Origin: Comamonadaceae bacterium
GTDB taxonomy: Bacteria > Pseudomonadota > Gammaproteobacteria > Burkholderiales > Burkholderiaceae_C
Assembly (NCBI GenBank): GCA_947453965.1
Contig: CANGIQ010000011.1
Coordinates: 1 to 64,000 of the forward strand
Length of the DNA stretch: 64,000 bases
Reading direction: 5' to 3'
Shown: one piece after another, positions 1-8,393 of the stretch
How the letters are laid out: every line of letters starts with the position of its first letter
Position numbering within the stretch: the first letter of the stretch is position 1
The notes under the pieces: generated by a model
Database searches by the model: none
The model's input: only the letters and a program-made list of their open reading frames with translations
What the model was told of the DNA's origin: nothing
Made by a program: the position numbers and the translations under genes

Positions 1-1269
1 GATCACCTTGTCACCCACCCAGTCTTCGATGAGCTGGTTGTATTGGGTGGTCATGGTGTCGGGCGTGCCGCTGATGGCGGGGTCTTTGTAGAGGTTGAGC
101 TTGCGCACTTCCAAGGGGTCTTTGCCCAAGGTCATCGCAATCTCGTCCATCACCGTCTCGATGCCGAACATGCCTTGCGGGCCGCCGAAACCACGGAACG
201 CGGTGGCGCTTTGGGTGTTGGTTTTGCAGCGGTGGCTGATGAGCTTCAGCGCAGGGATGTGATAGCTGTTGTCGATGTGCAGGCAAGCGCGGTCGTTCAC
301 CGGGCCCGAGTAATCGGTGCTGTAACCGCAGCGCGACATGAGCGTGATGTCAGCGCCCATCACGCGGCCGTTGTCGTCAAAGCCCACTTCGTAGTCGATG
401 CGGAAATCGTGGCGTTTGCCGGTGATGGTCATGTCGTCGTCACGGTTCACACGCAGCTTGACGGGCTTGCCCAATTTGTGCGCAGCCAAGGCAGCGCTTT
501 GACTGAAGATGCTGGCGTTGCCTTCCTTGCCCCCAAAGCCGCCACCCATGCGGCGGCAAATTACCTCCACATCGTTGGTGTGCAGGTTCAGGGCGTGGGC
601 GGCTTCGCGTTGGTTGCCGTCGGGGTGTTGGGTCGACACGTACAGCGTGAGCTGGCCGTCTTCTTTAGGTACGGCATAGGTGATCTGGCCTTCCAGATAA
701 AACTGCTCTTGCTGGCCGGTGCGGGTGGTGCCTTTAATTTTGTGGGGTGCGCTGGCAATGGCCGCAGCCGCGTCACCGCGTGTGATGCCCTTGGGCGGCA
801 TGATGAAGCTGCTCGCTTCCATGGCCTCTTCCACCGTCAAGATGGGCTTGAGTTCTTTCACCAACACCTTGGCTTTTTTGGCAGCTTCACGCGCGTAGAG
901 CATGTCGCGCGCGACGACCACAGCGACGGCCTGGCCGACAAACTCGACCTTGCCCGCAGCGAGGAACGGGTCGTCATGCACGATGGGGCCGCAGTTGTTT
1001 TCGCCCGGAATGTCTTTGGCGGTGTAGACCGCGACCACGCCGTGCTCCTTGAGGATGGCCTGGCGGTCAATGCCGTCGCCAATCAATTCGCCATGCGCCA
1101 CGGGCGACAGGATGAGCGCGGCATACAAAGTGCCTGCGTGCTCGGGGATGTCGTCGATGTAGGTGGCGGTGCCGGTCACATGCAGGTGCGCGGACTCGTG
1201 GACCACGTCGGTGCCTTGCTGAACGCCCGATGCAGGCAACAGATTTTTCAGATGGGTAGGAGCGTTCAT
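1..1269 (-). CDS. xdhB: Xanthine dehydrogenase molybdopterin-binding subunit (partial, C-terminus beyond the window)
   Basis: Large subunit that binds the molybdenum cofactor and hydroxylates hypoxanthine and xanthine to urate. The first 423 codons are present; the gene runs off the left edge. The N-terminus (MNAPTHLKN...) leads into the aldehyde oxidase/xanthine dehydrogenase a/b hammerhead domain (THLHVTG-type region with YIDDIPE), then the Mo-binding domain with GQEQFYLEGQ, RRMGGGFGGKE and TAFRGFGGPQGM, all family hallmarks. The ATG at 1269 follows the stop of xdhA with no intervening base, so the two are translationally coupled. The upstream cofactor-insertion gene xdhC and a urate oxidase would be expected beyond the edge but cannot be seen. 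Confidence 0.95.
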   Translation of the reverse strand, partial: MNAPTHLKNLLPASGVQQGTDVVHESAHLHVTGTATYIDDIPEHAGTLYAALILSPVAHGELIGDGIDRQAILKEHGVVAVYTAKDIPGENNCGPIVHDDPFLAAGKVEFVGQAVAVVVARDMLYAREAAKKAKVLVKELKPILTVEEAMEASSFIMPPKGITRGDAAAAIASAPHKIKGTTRTGQQEQFYLEGQITYAVPKEDGQLTLYVSTQHPDGNQREAAHALNLHTNDVEVICRRMGGGFGGKEGNASIFSQSAALAAHKLGKPVKLRVNRDDDMTITGKRHDFRIDYEVGFDDNGRVMGADITLMSRCGYSTDYSGPVNDRACLHIDNSYHIPALKLISHRCKTNTQSATAFRGFGGPQGMFGIETVMDEIAMTLGKDPLEVRKLNLYKDPAISGTPDTMTTQYNQLIEDWVGDKVI

Positions 1270-2745
1270 TTATGCCACCTCCGAGGTTTGTTCTTCAATG
1301 AATTCGAGCACCAGGTTACGAGCTACCAAAGCGCGGTAGCCCCAAGTGGCACGCAAGCCGTCGCGCGCGGTGAAGCTAGAAGCAATCACTGCATCCAGAT
1401 CAGCGGCTTTTACGTCAGCAGGTGACTTGCCTTCCAACACCGCTTCCAATTTGGGGGCACGGGCTGGGAAGGGGCTCAAGCCGTTGTACGCGAGCTTCAC
1501 GCCACTCAACTTGCCGCCTTTGAGCGTGTAGCTGATGGCCGCGCAGGTGGCCGAAATGTCTTGCTCGAAACGCTTGCTCACCTTATGAGCGCGGAACACC
1601 TGGCCGGCCACAGGCTTGGGCAACTCCACCGCTTCAATGAACTCACCAGCTTCGAGCACGTTTTTCTTCATGCCGGTGTAGAAGTTGTCTAGCAACACGT
1701 TGCGGGTCTTGTCGCCACGGCGCAGCACCAGATTGGCACCGAGGGCCAGCAAGCAAGGCATGGAGTCGCCAATCGGCGAGCCGTTGGCGATGTTGCCCGC
1801 CAGCGTGGCGGTGGAACGGATGGGGGGCGAGCCAAAGCGGCGCAGCACTTCGGCAAAGTCGGGGTAGGCCTTGGCGATCAGCGCTTCCACTTGGGTCAGC
1901 GACACGGCTGCGCCGATGCGCCAAGCCTTGTCGGTCTCGGCCACTTGACGCAACTCTTTGACGTTGCCCAAGTACATGATGTGGTCGGGGCGTGCGAACT
2001 GCTTGTTCACTTGCAGACCAATTTCGGTGCTGCCCGCCAACAAAGTGGTGGTGGGGTGTTTGACCAAGTAGTCGGCCACTTCGGCCAAGGTGGCAGGAGA
2101 CACAAACTCGTTGCCCTTCTTGGTGCGCACCACGGGTTGCACGATGATGTCGCCGTCCAAGCTCATGGTCGGGGTGCTGGCACGCTTGATTTCTTTCAAC
2201 AGCGGCAAGTCAGCGCTGTCATCCACCTTCAAGGCGGCTTTCTTTTGGCAGGCTTTGGCCGTCGCGTCGATGATGGGCGCGTAGCCGGTGCAACGACACA
2301 AGTTCCCGCTCAAGGCGTCGGTGATTTCTTGGCGCACGGGTGAGGTGTTGGTTTGCACTAGGTTGACCAAGCTCATCACGATGCCCGGGGTGCAAAAACC
2401 GCACTGCGAGCCATGGCACTTGATCATCTCGTCTTGCACGGGGTGCAAAGTGCCGTCGGCTTTTTTCAAGCTCTCCACCGTCTTGACCGATTTGCCATCG
2501 AGCGAGGGCAACAGCTGAATACAGGCATTGGTCGCCACATAGTCCACACCCGTGCCCGCAGCATTGAGCTCACCCACCATCACCACGCAAGCACCACAGT
2601 CGCCTTCGGCGCAACCTTCTTTGGTGCCGGTGCGGTGGAGCTGCTCACGCAGGTAATCAAGAACGGTGGTGGTGCGACGCGCGCCTTGGGCTTCGACAAT
2701 TTGGCCGTCGAGCACAAAGCGCACGGTGTTGGTGACTTGGGTCAT
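1270..2745 (-). CDS. xdhA: Xanthine dehydrogenase small subunit (two [2Fe-2S] clusters and FAD)
   Basis: Electron-transfer subunit of xanthine dehydrogenase, 491 residues. The N-terminal ferredoxin-like domain carries the plant-type cluster motif (KEGCAEGDCGACVV). The helical second domain has CGFCTPG and GNLCRCTGY. The FAD domain has LLAGSTEIG and GNIANGSPIGDSMP. It pairs with XdhB directly downstream to pass electrons from the Mo site to NAD. It is the first gene of the xdhA-xdhB pair, and a GTATAC palindrome sits about 80 bases upstream, probably the operator of the purine GntR regulator. No strong Shine-Dalgarno sequence is visible before the ATG. Confidence 0.96.
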   Translation of the reverse strand: MTQVTNTVRFVLDGQIVEAQGARRTTTVLDYLREQLHRTGTKEGCAEGDCGACVVMVGELNAAGTGVDYVATNACIQLLPSLDGKSVKTVESLKKADGTLHPVQDEMIKCHGSQCGFCTPGIVMSLVNLVQTNTSPVRQEITDALSGNLCRCTGYAPIIDATAKACQKKAALKVDDSADLPLLKEIKRASTPTMSLDGDIIVQPVVRTKKGNEFVSPATLAEVADYLVKHPTTTLLAGSTEIGLQVNKQFARPDHIMYLGNVKELRQVAETDKAWRIGAAVSLTQVEALIAKAYPDFAEVLRRFGSPPIRSTATLAGNIANGSPIGDSMPCLLALGANLVLRRGDKTRNVLLDNFYTGMKKNVLEAGEFIEAVELPKPVAGQVFRAHKVSKRFEQDISATCAAISYTLKGGKLSGVKLAYNGLSPFPARAPKLEAVLEGKSPADVKAADLDAVIASSFTARDGLRATWGYRALVARNLVLEFIEEQTSEVA

Positions 2746-2820
2746 GGTGAGGTCTGGAAATCTGGGGAAAGAGCCCAGATTTTAGTGACTTGGACCCGCA
2801 ATCGACAGCAGGTATGCCGC

Positions 2821-2832
2821 TTGGTATACAAA
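2821..2832. promoter_or_regulatory. GTATAC-type operator candidate upstream of xdhA
   Basis: TTGGTATACAAA, a near-perfect inverted repeat around GTATAC (2824-2829) in the 142-base gap before xdhA. The same core is found at 4771, 19357 and 26558, each in a promoter region. Inferred to be a GntR/FCD binding site. Confidence 0.55.
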
Positions 2833-2887
2833 TATTTAGGGGGATCAAGACCACCGCGGCCCAACACTAGGGCCGTTACGAGGTCCG

Positions 2888-4363
2888 TCAGAGATCGTCC
2901 ACCCGACCTTGGGCATCGACACGGTAGCAGCGCACGTCCAAATTGAATACCTCTGGTTTCACAATCGAGGTGCCCATCAGCATGCGGGCGCATTCTTGAA
3001 TCCCTTCGGGAATCGAGGGGTGCGGGAAGATCAGCTCGGCCAGGTGCTCAATGCCAATGTCCATCGAGATCATCAAGGCCACGGCCATGATGGTGCTCGA
3101 GGCATGGTTGCCCATGACGCGCAGACCCAAAATCTTCATCTCGTCATCGTCAGACACCAAGATCTTGAAAAAACCATCGACCTTGCTCATGGCAATGGCG
3201 CGGTTGACGTAGCGGTAGTTCATCACCGCCACACGGTAGGGAATCTTTTTCTTGCGGGCTTGCGTTTCGTTCAAACCCACCGCCGCCACCTCGGGGTTCA
3301 AGAACATGATGGTGGAAATGTTTTCGTACACCAGCTCGCGCGCAGGCTGGCCAAACATGCGCTCCACCGCATGGCGCCCCTCGAGTTCACCCACATTGAC
3401 CAAAGAAATATCGGCGGTGAAATCGCCCACCGCATAAATATGAGGCACATTGGAACGGGTGTGTTCGTCGTCGATGTTGCCGCGGTCATTGAGCACCACG
3501 CCTGCGGCTTCGAGACCTAAGTTTTCGCTGTTGGAGACACGGCCTACGGAAATCAGCGCCTTCTCGACGGTGTGGGTTTCTTGGCGGCCGTCTTTGAAGC
3601 TCAACACGTACTCCACCTTGCCGTTGACGATGCTCATTTTTTCCAGCGATGCGCCATGGTGAATCACCGCGCCATTGCCTTCCATATTGGCCGCCACGGC
3701 GCGTGAAATGTCTTCGTCCTCAAACGGCAAGATGCGTTCTTCTTTGTCGATCAGATACACCTTGGTTTTGCCAAAGTTGGAGAAGATGGTGGCGAATTCA
3801 CAACCGATCACACCCGCCCCCAAGATCACGATGCTCTTGGGGAAGTCAGGCAGGGCCGACACACCATCGCTGGTGAGAATGATTTTTTCGTCAATCGGAA
3901 TATGCGGCAAATAACGCGGGCGGCTGCCCACGGCCATCACGATGTTGTCCGCCTCCATCGTCTGTTGCTGGCCTTGCGCGTCGGTGATGCTGATGACATG
4001 GGGCGACGCAAACTTGGCATGGCCGTTGAAAAACTTGAGCTGCCCGCTCTTTTGAAAATGCGCAATTTGCTGCTTGAGTTGCACATGCTTTTCAGCCACG
4101 GCGCGGTGCGCTTGCTGCATGACGCTGCCGAAATGCACTTCCGAGTCATAGACCGTGTAGCCCAGGTGGGTGTTGTGCGTGAGCTTGTAACTCTCCGACA
4201 GCTCCCACAGCGTTTTGGAGGACAACGCACCATCAAAAATGCCGGCGCCACCGACCTTGCCGCGCTCGATCAGGGCCACGCGTTTGCCGAAGTCAATGGC
4301 ACGCATGGCTGCCGCAAAACCGGAGGGGCCAGAACCGATCACGCACAGGTCAAACTTTTCCAT
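2888..4363 (-). CDS. Lipoamide-dehydrogenase-fold NAD(P)/FAD oxidoreductase lacking the redox disulfide
   Basis: Two-dinucleotide-binding flavoprotein of 491 residues. The FAD Rossmann motif is GSGPSG (residues 10-15) and an internal NAD(P) motif is GAGVIG; the C-terminal dimerisation domain is present. The family's active-site motif GG-T-C-x4-C-x-PSK is here GGAGIFDGALSSK, so both cysteines are gone (positions 41 and 46 are Gly and Ala). The C-terminal His-Pro...Glu dyad (H448, E453) is kept. This rules out ordinary dihydrolipoamide chemistry and is closer to transhydrogenase (SthA)-like enzymes, although SthA usually lacks the His. It lies three bases after uraH and upstream of xdhA in the purine cluster, so a role tied to purine oxidation or to NADH/NADPH balance is possible. 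The true substrate is unknown. Confidence 0.75.
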   Translation of the reverse strand: MEKFDLCVIGSGPSGFAAAMRAIDFGKRVALIERGKVGGAGIFDGALSSKTLWELSESYKLTHNTHLGYTVYDSEVHFGSVMQQAHRAVAEKHVQLKQQIAHFQKSGQLKFFNGHAKFASPHVISITDAQGQQQTMEADNIVMAVGSRPRYLPHIPIDEKIILTSDGVSALPDFPKSIVILGAGVIGCEFATIFSNFGKTKVYLIDKEERILPFEDEDISRAVAANMEGNGAVIHHGASLEKMSIVNGKVEYVLSFKDGRQETHTVEKALISVGRVSNSENLGLEAAGVVLNDRGNIDDEHTRSNVPHIYAVGDFTADISLVNVGELEGRHAVERMFGQPARELVYENISTIMFLNPEVAAVGLNETQARKKKIPYRVAVMNYRYVNRAIAMSKVDGFFKILVSDDDEMKILGLRVMGNHASSTIMAVALMISMDIGIEHLAELIFPHPSIPEGIQECARMLMGTSIVKPEVFNLDVRCYRVDAQGRVDDL

Positions 4364-4366
4364 GGC

Positions 4367-4723
4367 TCAAGACCCTCGGTACGTCGAGTAACTCCAAGGA
4401 CTGACCAACAGTGGCACGTGGTAATGCTGGTCGGTGTGGGCCACGCCAAAGTCCAAGCTGACCTTGTCTAAAAAATTGGGTTCGGGCAAGTCCACTTGCT
4501 TGGATGCGAAGTAGCCTTTGACATCGAACACCAGGCGGTAGGTGCCTTTTTTCAAACTGTCGTTGTCGTACAGCGGGCCGTCGGGGTTGCGCCCATCGTG
4601 GTTGAGGGTGAAGGACTTGACCAAAGTGGCCTGGCCATCATCGGTGGTGGTGAACAAAGCCACTTTCATTCCGGCCGCAGGGCCGCCATGCATGGTGTCT
4701 AAAACGTGTGTGCTCAATCCCAT
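4367..4723 (-). CDS. uraH: 5-hydroxyisourate hydrolase (transthyretin-like)
   Basis: Hydrolyses 5-hydroxyisourate to OHCU, the step after urate oxidation. The 118 residues match the family length. It begins with the STHVLDT signature and ends with the diagnostic C-terminal YRGS. Other typical stretches are TLNHDGR and HYHVPLLVSPWSYSTYRGS. The ATG at 4723 is preceded by GGAG; the reading frame stays open further upstream, but that extension has no family similarity. The gene is divergent from the GntR regulator and the first of the operon uraH - flavoprotein. The promoter region contains a GTATAC palindrome. Confidence 0.96.
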   Translation of the reverse strand: MGLSTHVLDTMHGGPAAGMKVALFTTTDDGQATLVKSFTLNHDGRNPDGPLYDNDSLKKGTYRLVFDVKGYFASKQVDLPEPNFLDKVSLDFGVAHTDQHYHVPLLVSPWSYSTYRGS

Positions 4724-4767
4724 GAAATGCTCCAAATAAATGATGGCAACCGACTTGGTCGACTGAA

Positions 4768-4779
4768 AGTGTATACAAT
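4768..4779. promoter_or_regulatory. GTATAC-type operator candidate between uraH and gntR
   Basis: AGTGTATACAAT, centred on GTATAC 4771-4776, in the divergent promoter region. It lies about 50 bases before the GntR start and 45 before uraH. The position fits autoregulation plus control of uraH. Confidence 0.55.
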
Positions 4780-4829
4780 TTTTGAATCTAGGTCTATCAT
4801 GGACCTTATCGCACTTGCCGGAGAACCCC

Positions 4830-5498
4830 ATGGACAGCTCAACCGCCACCCGAAGCATTGTGGATGCGCTCACCAAAGCCATCGTCGAACATCGCCTGCA
4901 CCCTGGCACCAAGCTGGCTGAGCAAAAACTGGCCGACCATTTTGGCGTCTCGCGCACCCTGGTGCGTCAGGCCTTGTTTCAGTTGGCTCAAAAGCGCCTG
5001 ATTCGCATGGAGCCCGCGCGTGGTGCCTTTGTGGCCACGCCCTCCTCCGACGAAGCGCGCCAAGTGTTTGCGGTGCGTCGCATGATTGAAGTTGAGATGA
5101 CGCGCAGCTTGGTGCGCAACGTGACGCCCGAGCAAATCAAGGCCCTCAAGGAACACGTGGCGCAAGAAAAAGCAGCCATCAGCATGGGCGATGTGCCCGG
5201 GCGCACCGACTTGCTGGGCGACTTCCATGTGCGCATTGCCGAGCTGATGGGCAACCAGGTGTTGGCCCAGTTGCTGAGCGAGTTGATCTCGCGCTGCGCC
5301 TTGATCACCTTGATGTACCAAAGCACCAATGCCGCCGAACACTCGGCCGAAGAGCATGCCGAGATTTTGAAAGCCATCGTCGCCAAAGACGAAAAACTGG
5401 CCGTCAAGCTGATGGACGAACACCTCAAACATGTGGAAGAAAGCCTCACCTTGGACCGCAAGGTGCCCAGCAACGACATCGCCATGGCGCTGGCTTAG
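4830..5498 (+). CDS. GntR-family regulator with FCD domain (purine catabolism)
   Basis: Transcription regulator of 222 residues. Winged helix at about residues 8-72 (KLAEQKLADHFGVSRTLVRQALFQLAQ, then the wing with GAFVATP). The C-terminal all-helical FCD ligand domain has the metal/ligand His and Asp positions expected of the group (DFHVRIAELMGN, HAEILKAI, HLKHVEESL). The chosen ATG at 4830 has GGAG nine bases before it; an upstream extension to 4782 would run over the promoter. It is divergent from uraH and co-directional with puuE, uraD-allC and the M20 gene, which makes it the likely local regulator, responding to a purine-derived ligand such as urate or allantoin (inference). Confidence 0.88.
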   Translation: MDSSTATRSIVDALTKAIVEHRLHPGTKLAEQKLADHFGVSRTLVRQALFQLAQKRLIRMEPARGAFVATPSSDEARQVFAVRRMIEVEMTRSLVRNVTPEQIKALKEHVAQEKAAISMGDVPGRTDLLGDFHVRIAELMGNQVLAQLLSELISRCALITLMYQSTNAAEHSAEEHAEILKAIVAKDEKLAVKLMDEHLKHVEESLTLDRKVPSNDIAMALA

Positions 5499-5572
5499 AC
5501 GGCAACGGTTTGAGCCATACACCTGCGGTTTTCTCACAAGCACCAGCACATTACCCACACAGAGTCCATCCC

Positions 5573-6544
5573 ATGTCTCATCCCAAAGCCACTTACGACA
5601 GCACCGCCCCCTACCCCCGCGACCTTGTGGGCTATGGCCGCCAAGTGCCGCATGCGCAATGGCCCAACCAAGCCCGCATTGCGGTGCAGTTTGTGTTGAA
5701 CTACGAAGAAGGCGGCGAGAATGCCACCGTGCACGGCGACGCGGGCAGTGAGATGTTTTTGAGCGAGATGTTCAACCCGCCCAGCTTTCCCGACCGCCAC
5801 CTGAGCATGGAAAGCATTTACGAATACGGTTCACGTGTGGGCGTGTGGCGCATCTTGCGCGAGTTTGAAAAACGCGGCCTCCCTCTTACCGTGTTCGGCG
5901 TGAGCATGGCGCTGGAGCGTCACCCCGAACTCACCGCTGCGTTTGTGGAGCTCGGCCACGAAATCGCCTGCCATGGTTACCGCTGGATCAACTACCAAAC
6001 CATCGATGAAGCTACTGAGCGTGAACACATGCGCAAGGGTGTTGAGATCATCGAGCGCCTGACCCACACCACACACGGCAACAGCATCCATGGCGCAGGC
6101 TGGTACACCGGGCGCGACAGCCCCAACACTCGCCGCCTCGTGGCAGACCACGGCAGCTTTGAATACGACAGCGACTACTACGGCGAAGACCTCCCCTTTT
6201 GGATGAAGGTCCAAAAAACCAATGGCGATGTGGTACCGCAACTGGTGGTGCCCTACACGCTGGACTGCAACGACATGCGCTTTGCTCTGCCACAAGGGTT
6301 CAGCCAAGCGGATGACTTCTTTGTGTATTTGCGCGACAGCTTTGATGCGCTGTATGCCGAGGGTGATGAAGCCCCCAAGATGATGAGCATTGGCATGCAC
6401 TGCCGCTTGCTCGGCAAGCCCGGGCGCATCGTCGCCTTGCAAAAGTTCTTAGACCACATCGCCAAACACGACCGGGTGTGGGTGGCGCGTCGCATCGACA
6501 TTGCGCGTCATTGGAAACAAGTGCATCCCTACAGCGGCAACTAA
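5573..6544 (+). CDS. puuE: Allantoinase of the polysaccharide-deacetylase-like type
   Basis: Opens the hydantoin ring of allantoin to give allantoate. 323 residues, a metal-independent-looking NodB-fold enzyme of the PuuE family, unlike the amidohydrolase-type AllB. Visible family features are the N-terminal YPRDLVGYGR and AVQFVLNYEEGGE, then GSRVGVWR, the EIACHGYRWINYQ motif, and GWYTGRDSPNTRRLV. The start at 5573 is chosen because similarity begins at MSHPKATYDS; the frame stays open upstream to 5510. It sits between the regulator gene and the uraD-allC fusion, 15 bases before the latter. Confidence 0.94.
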   Translation: MSHPKATYDSTAPYPRDLVGYGRQVPHAQWPNQARIAVQFVLNYEEGGENATVHGDAGSEMFLSEMFNPPSFPDRHLSMESIYEYGSRVGVWRILREFEKRGLPLTVFGVSMALERHPELTAAFVELGHEIACHGYRWINYQTIDEATEREHMRKGVEIIERLTHTTHGNSIHGAGWYTGRDSPNTRRLVADHGSFEYDSDYYGEDLPFWMKVQKTNGDVVPQLVVPYTLDCNDMRFALPQGFSQADDFFVYLRDSFDALYAEGDEAPKMMSIGMHCRLLGKPGRIVALQKFLDHIAKHDRVWVARRIDIARHWKQVHPYSGN

Positions 6545-6559
6545 ACAGCAGGACACCCC

Positions 6560-8350
6560 ATGAGCACCATCACGCTGAACCAAATCAACACCCTGCACCG
6601 CGCAGAAGCGGTGGCTTTGCTCACCGGCTTGTATGAACACTCCGACTGGATTGCCGAGCAAGCGTTAGATGCGCGCCCCTTTGCATCGGCTGCCGCGCTC
6701 AAGCATGCGATGGTGAAGGTCTTAGAAAAAGCAGGCTGTGAACCCCAGCTTGCCTTGGTGCGTGCTCACCCCGAATTAGCGGGCAAAGCCATGGTGAGCA
6801 AAAGCCTCACCGCTGAATCGACCAATGAGCAAACCAAGGCGGGTCTGACGAATTGCACACCGCAAGAGTTTGCTCACATCCAGCAGCTGAACGCCAGCTA
6901 CAACGCCAAGTTTGGTTTTCCGTTCATCTTGGCTGTGCGCGGACCACGTGGCTCTGGCCTCAACAAGCAGCAAATCATCAGCACCTTTGAGCGTCGCTTG
7001 CACAACCACCCTGACTACGAGTTGGCTGAGTGCTTGCGCAATATCCACCGCATCGTCGAAATTCGTTTGAACGACAAGCTGGGCTACGAGCCCGCACTGG
7101 GCCATGAGGTGTGGGACTGGCACGAGTGGCTGGCCCAGTTCAGCGATGCAGGCGCGGTCAACCCACACGCACCACACGCTGCACGCGAGGAACTCACCGT
7201 CACCTACCTCACCGACGCGCATCTGAAATGTGCCCGCACGATTGAGCTGGGCATGAAGGCCTGCGGCTTTGACGAGGTGCGCATTGACGCGGTGGGCAAT
7301 GTGGTGGGCATCTACAAAGCCGCATCACACCACGCCAAAACCTTGATGACCGGCTCGCACTACGACACCGTGCGCAACGGTGGCAAGTACGACGGCCGCT
7401 TAGGCATCTTCGTGCCCATGGCTTGCGTGCGCGAACTCGCCCGATCTAAGCAACGCTTGCCCTTCAACCTCGAAGTCGTGGCTTTTGCTGAAGAAGAAGG
7501 CCAACGCTACAAAGCCACGTTCTTGGGGTCTGGCGCCTTGGTGGGTGATTTCAAAAACGAATGGCTGGACCAGCAAGATGCCGACGGCGTGACCATGCGC
7601 CAAGCCATGAAACACGCAGGTTTGAAAATCGAAGACATTCCCCAACTGGCACGCAACGCGGCGGACTACCTGGGCTTTGTGGAAGTTCACATTGAGCAAG
7701 GCCCCGTGTTGAACGAACTCGATATTCCCCTGGGCGTTGTGACTTCCATCAACGGCAGCGTGCGCTTTGTTGGCGAAGTCATTGGCATGGCCAGCCACGC
7801 GGGCACCACGCCGATGGACCGTCGCCGCGATGCCGCCACGGCGGTGGCAGAGCTCGCGCTGTATGTGGAAAAACGCGCTGCGCAACAGCCCAACTTGGTA
7901 GGCACCGTCGGCATGCTGACAGTGCCCAACGGTTCGATCAACGTGGTGCCTGGGCGCTGCCAGTTCAGCCTCGATCTACGCGCCACCACCGACGCCATGC
8001 GCGACGCGCTGATGAACGATGTGCTGGCTGTGCTCAAAGCCATTTGCGAACGCCGTGGTCTGCACTACACCCTGGAAGAAACCATGCGCGCCAGCGCAGC
8101 ACCCAGCAGCACCAAGCTGCAAGCGCTGTGGGAACAAGCCGTGCAAAGCTTGGGCGTGCCTGTGTTCCACCTGCCCAGCGGCGCCGGCCACGACGCCATG
8201 AAACTGCACGAGGTGATGCCGCAAGCCATGCTGTTCGTGCGTGGCCAAAACGCAGGCATCAGCCACAACCCACTAGAGAGCACCACCAGCGACGACATGC
8301 AGCTGGCCGTCGACGCCTTCATGCACTTGCTGCACAACGTGCAGGCCTGA
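6560..8350 (+). CDS. Fused OHCU decarboxylase (UraD) - allantoate amidohydrolase (AllC)
   Basis: A bifunctional protein of 596 residues. Residues about 1-180 are UraD: catalytic His in HPELAGK, then the ST-EQ-AGL region, FGFPFI, RGPRGSG and RRLHNHPDYE. It converts OHCU to S-allantoin. Residues about 205-596 are an M20-type allantoate/carbamoyl amidohydrolase with metal-binding GSHYDTVRNGGKYDG near residue 265, FAEEEGQRY near 311, VEVHIEQGPVL, and GAGHDAM near the C-terminus. In many bacteria these are two separate proteins. PuuE, encoded just upstream, catalyses the intermediate step, so the fusion flanks it in the pathway. Spacing to puuE is 15 bases, with AGCAGGA as the ribosome site. Confidence 0.93.
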   Translation: MSTITLNQINTLHRAEAVALLTGLYEHSDWIAEQALDARPFASAAALKHAMVKVLEKAGCEPQLALVRAHPELAGKAMVSKSLTAESTNEQTKAGLTNCTPQEFAHIQQLNASYNAKFGFPFILAVRGPRGSGLNKQQIISTFERRLHNHPDYELAECLRNIHRIVEIRLNDKLGYEPALGHEVWDWHEWLAQFSDAGAVNPHAPHAAREELTVTYLTDAHLKCARTIELGMKACGFDEVRIDAVGNVVGIYKAASHHAKTLMTGSHYDTVRNGGKYDGRLGIFVPMACVRELARSKQRLPFNLEVVAFAEEEGQRYKATFLGSGALVGDFKNEWLDQQDADGVTMRQAMKHAGLKIEDIPQLARNAADYLGFVEVHIEQGPVLNELDIPLGVVTSINGSVRFVGEVIGMASHAGTTPMDRRRDAATAVAELALYVEKRAAQQPNLVGTVGMLTVPNGSINVVPGRCQFSLDLRATTDAMRDALMNDVLAVLKAICERRGLHYTLEETMRASAAPSSTKLQALWEQAVQSLGVPVFHLPSGAGHDAMKLHEVMPQAMLFVRGQNAGISHNPLESTTSDDMQLAVDAFMHLLHNVQA

Positions 8351-8393
8351 GCCTCACACACCCACACCACATAACAAAACCACGAGACACCTC

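Noticed and set aside
43-1425. A 460-codon open frame on the plus strand opposite xdhB/xdhA
   Set aside because: Codon pattern and amino acids (His/Val/Gly-rich, no domain) show that it is the antisense of the xanthine dehydrogenase genes, a frequent effect in GC-rich DNA. The minus strand carries all conserved motifs.
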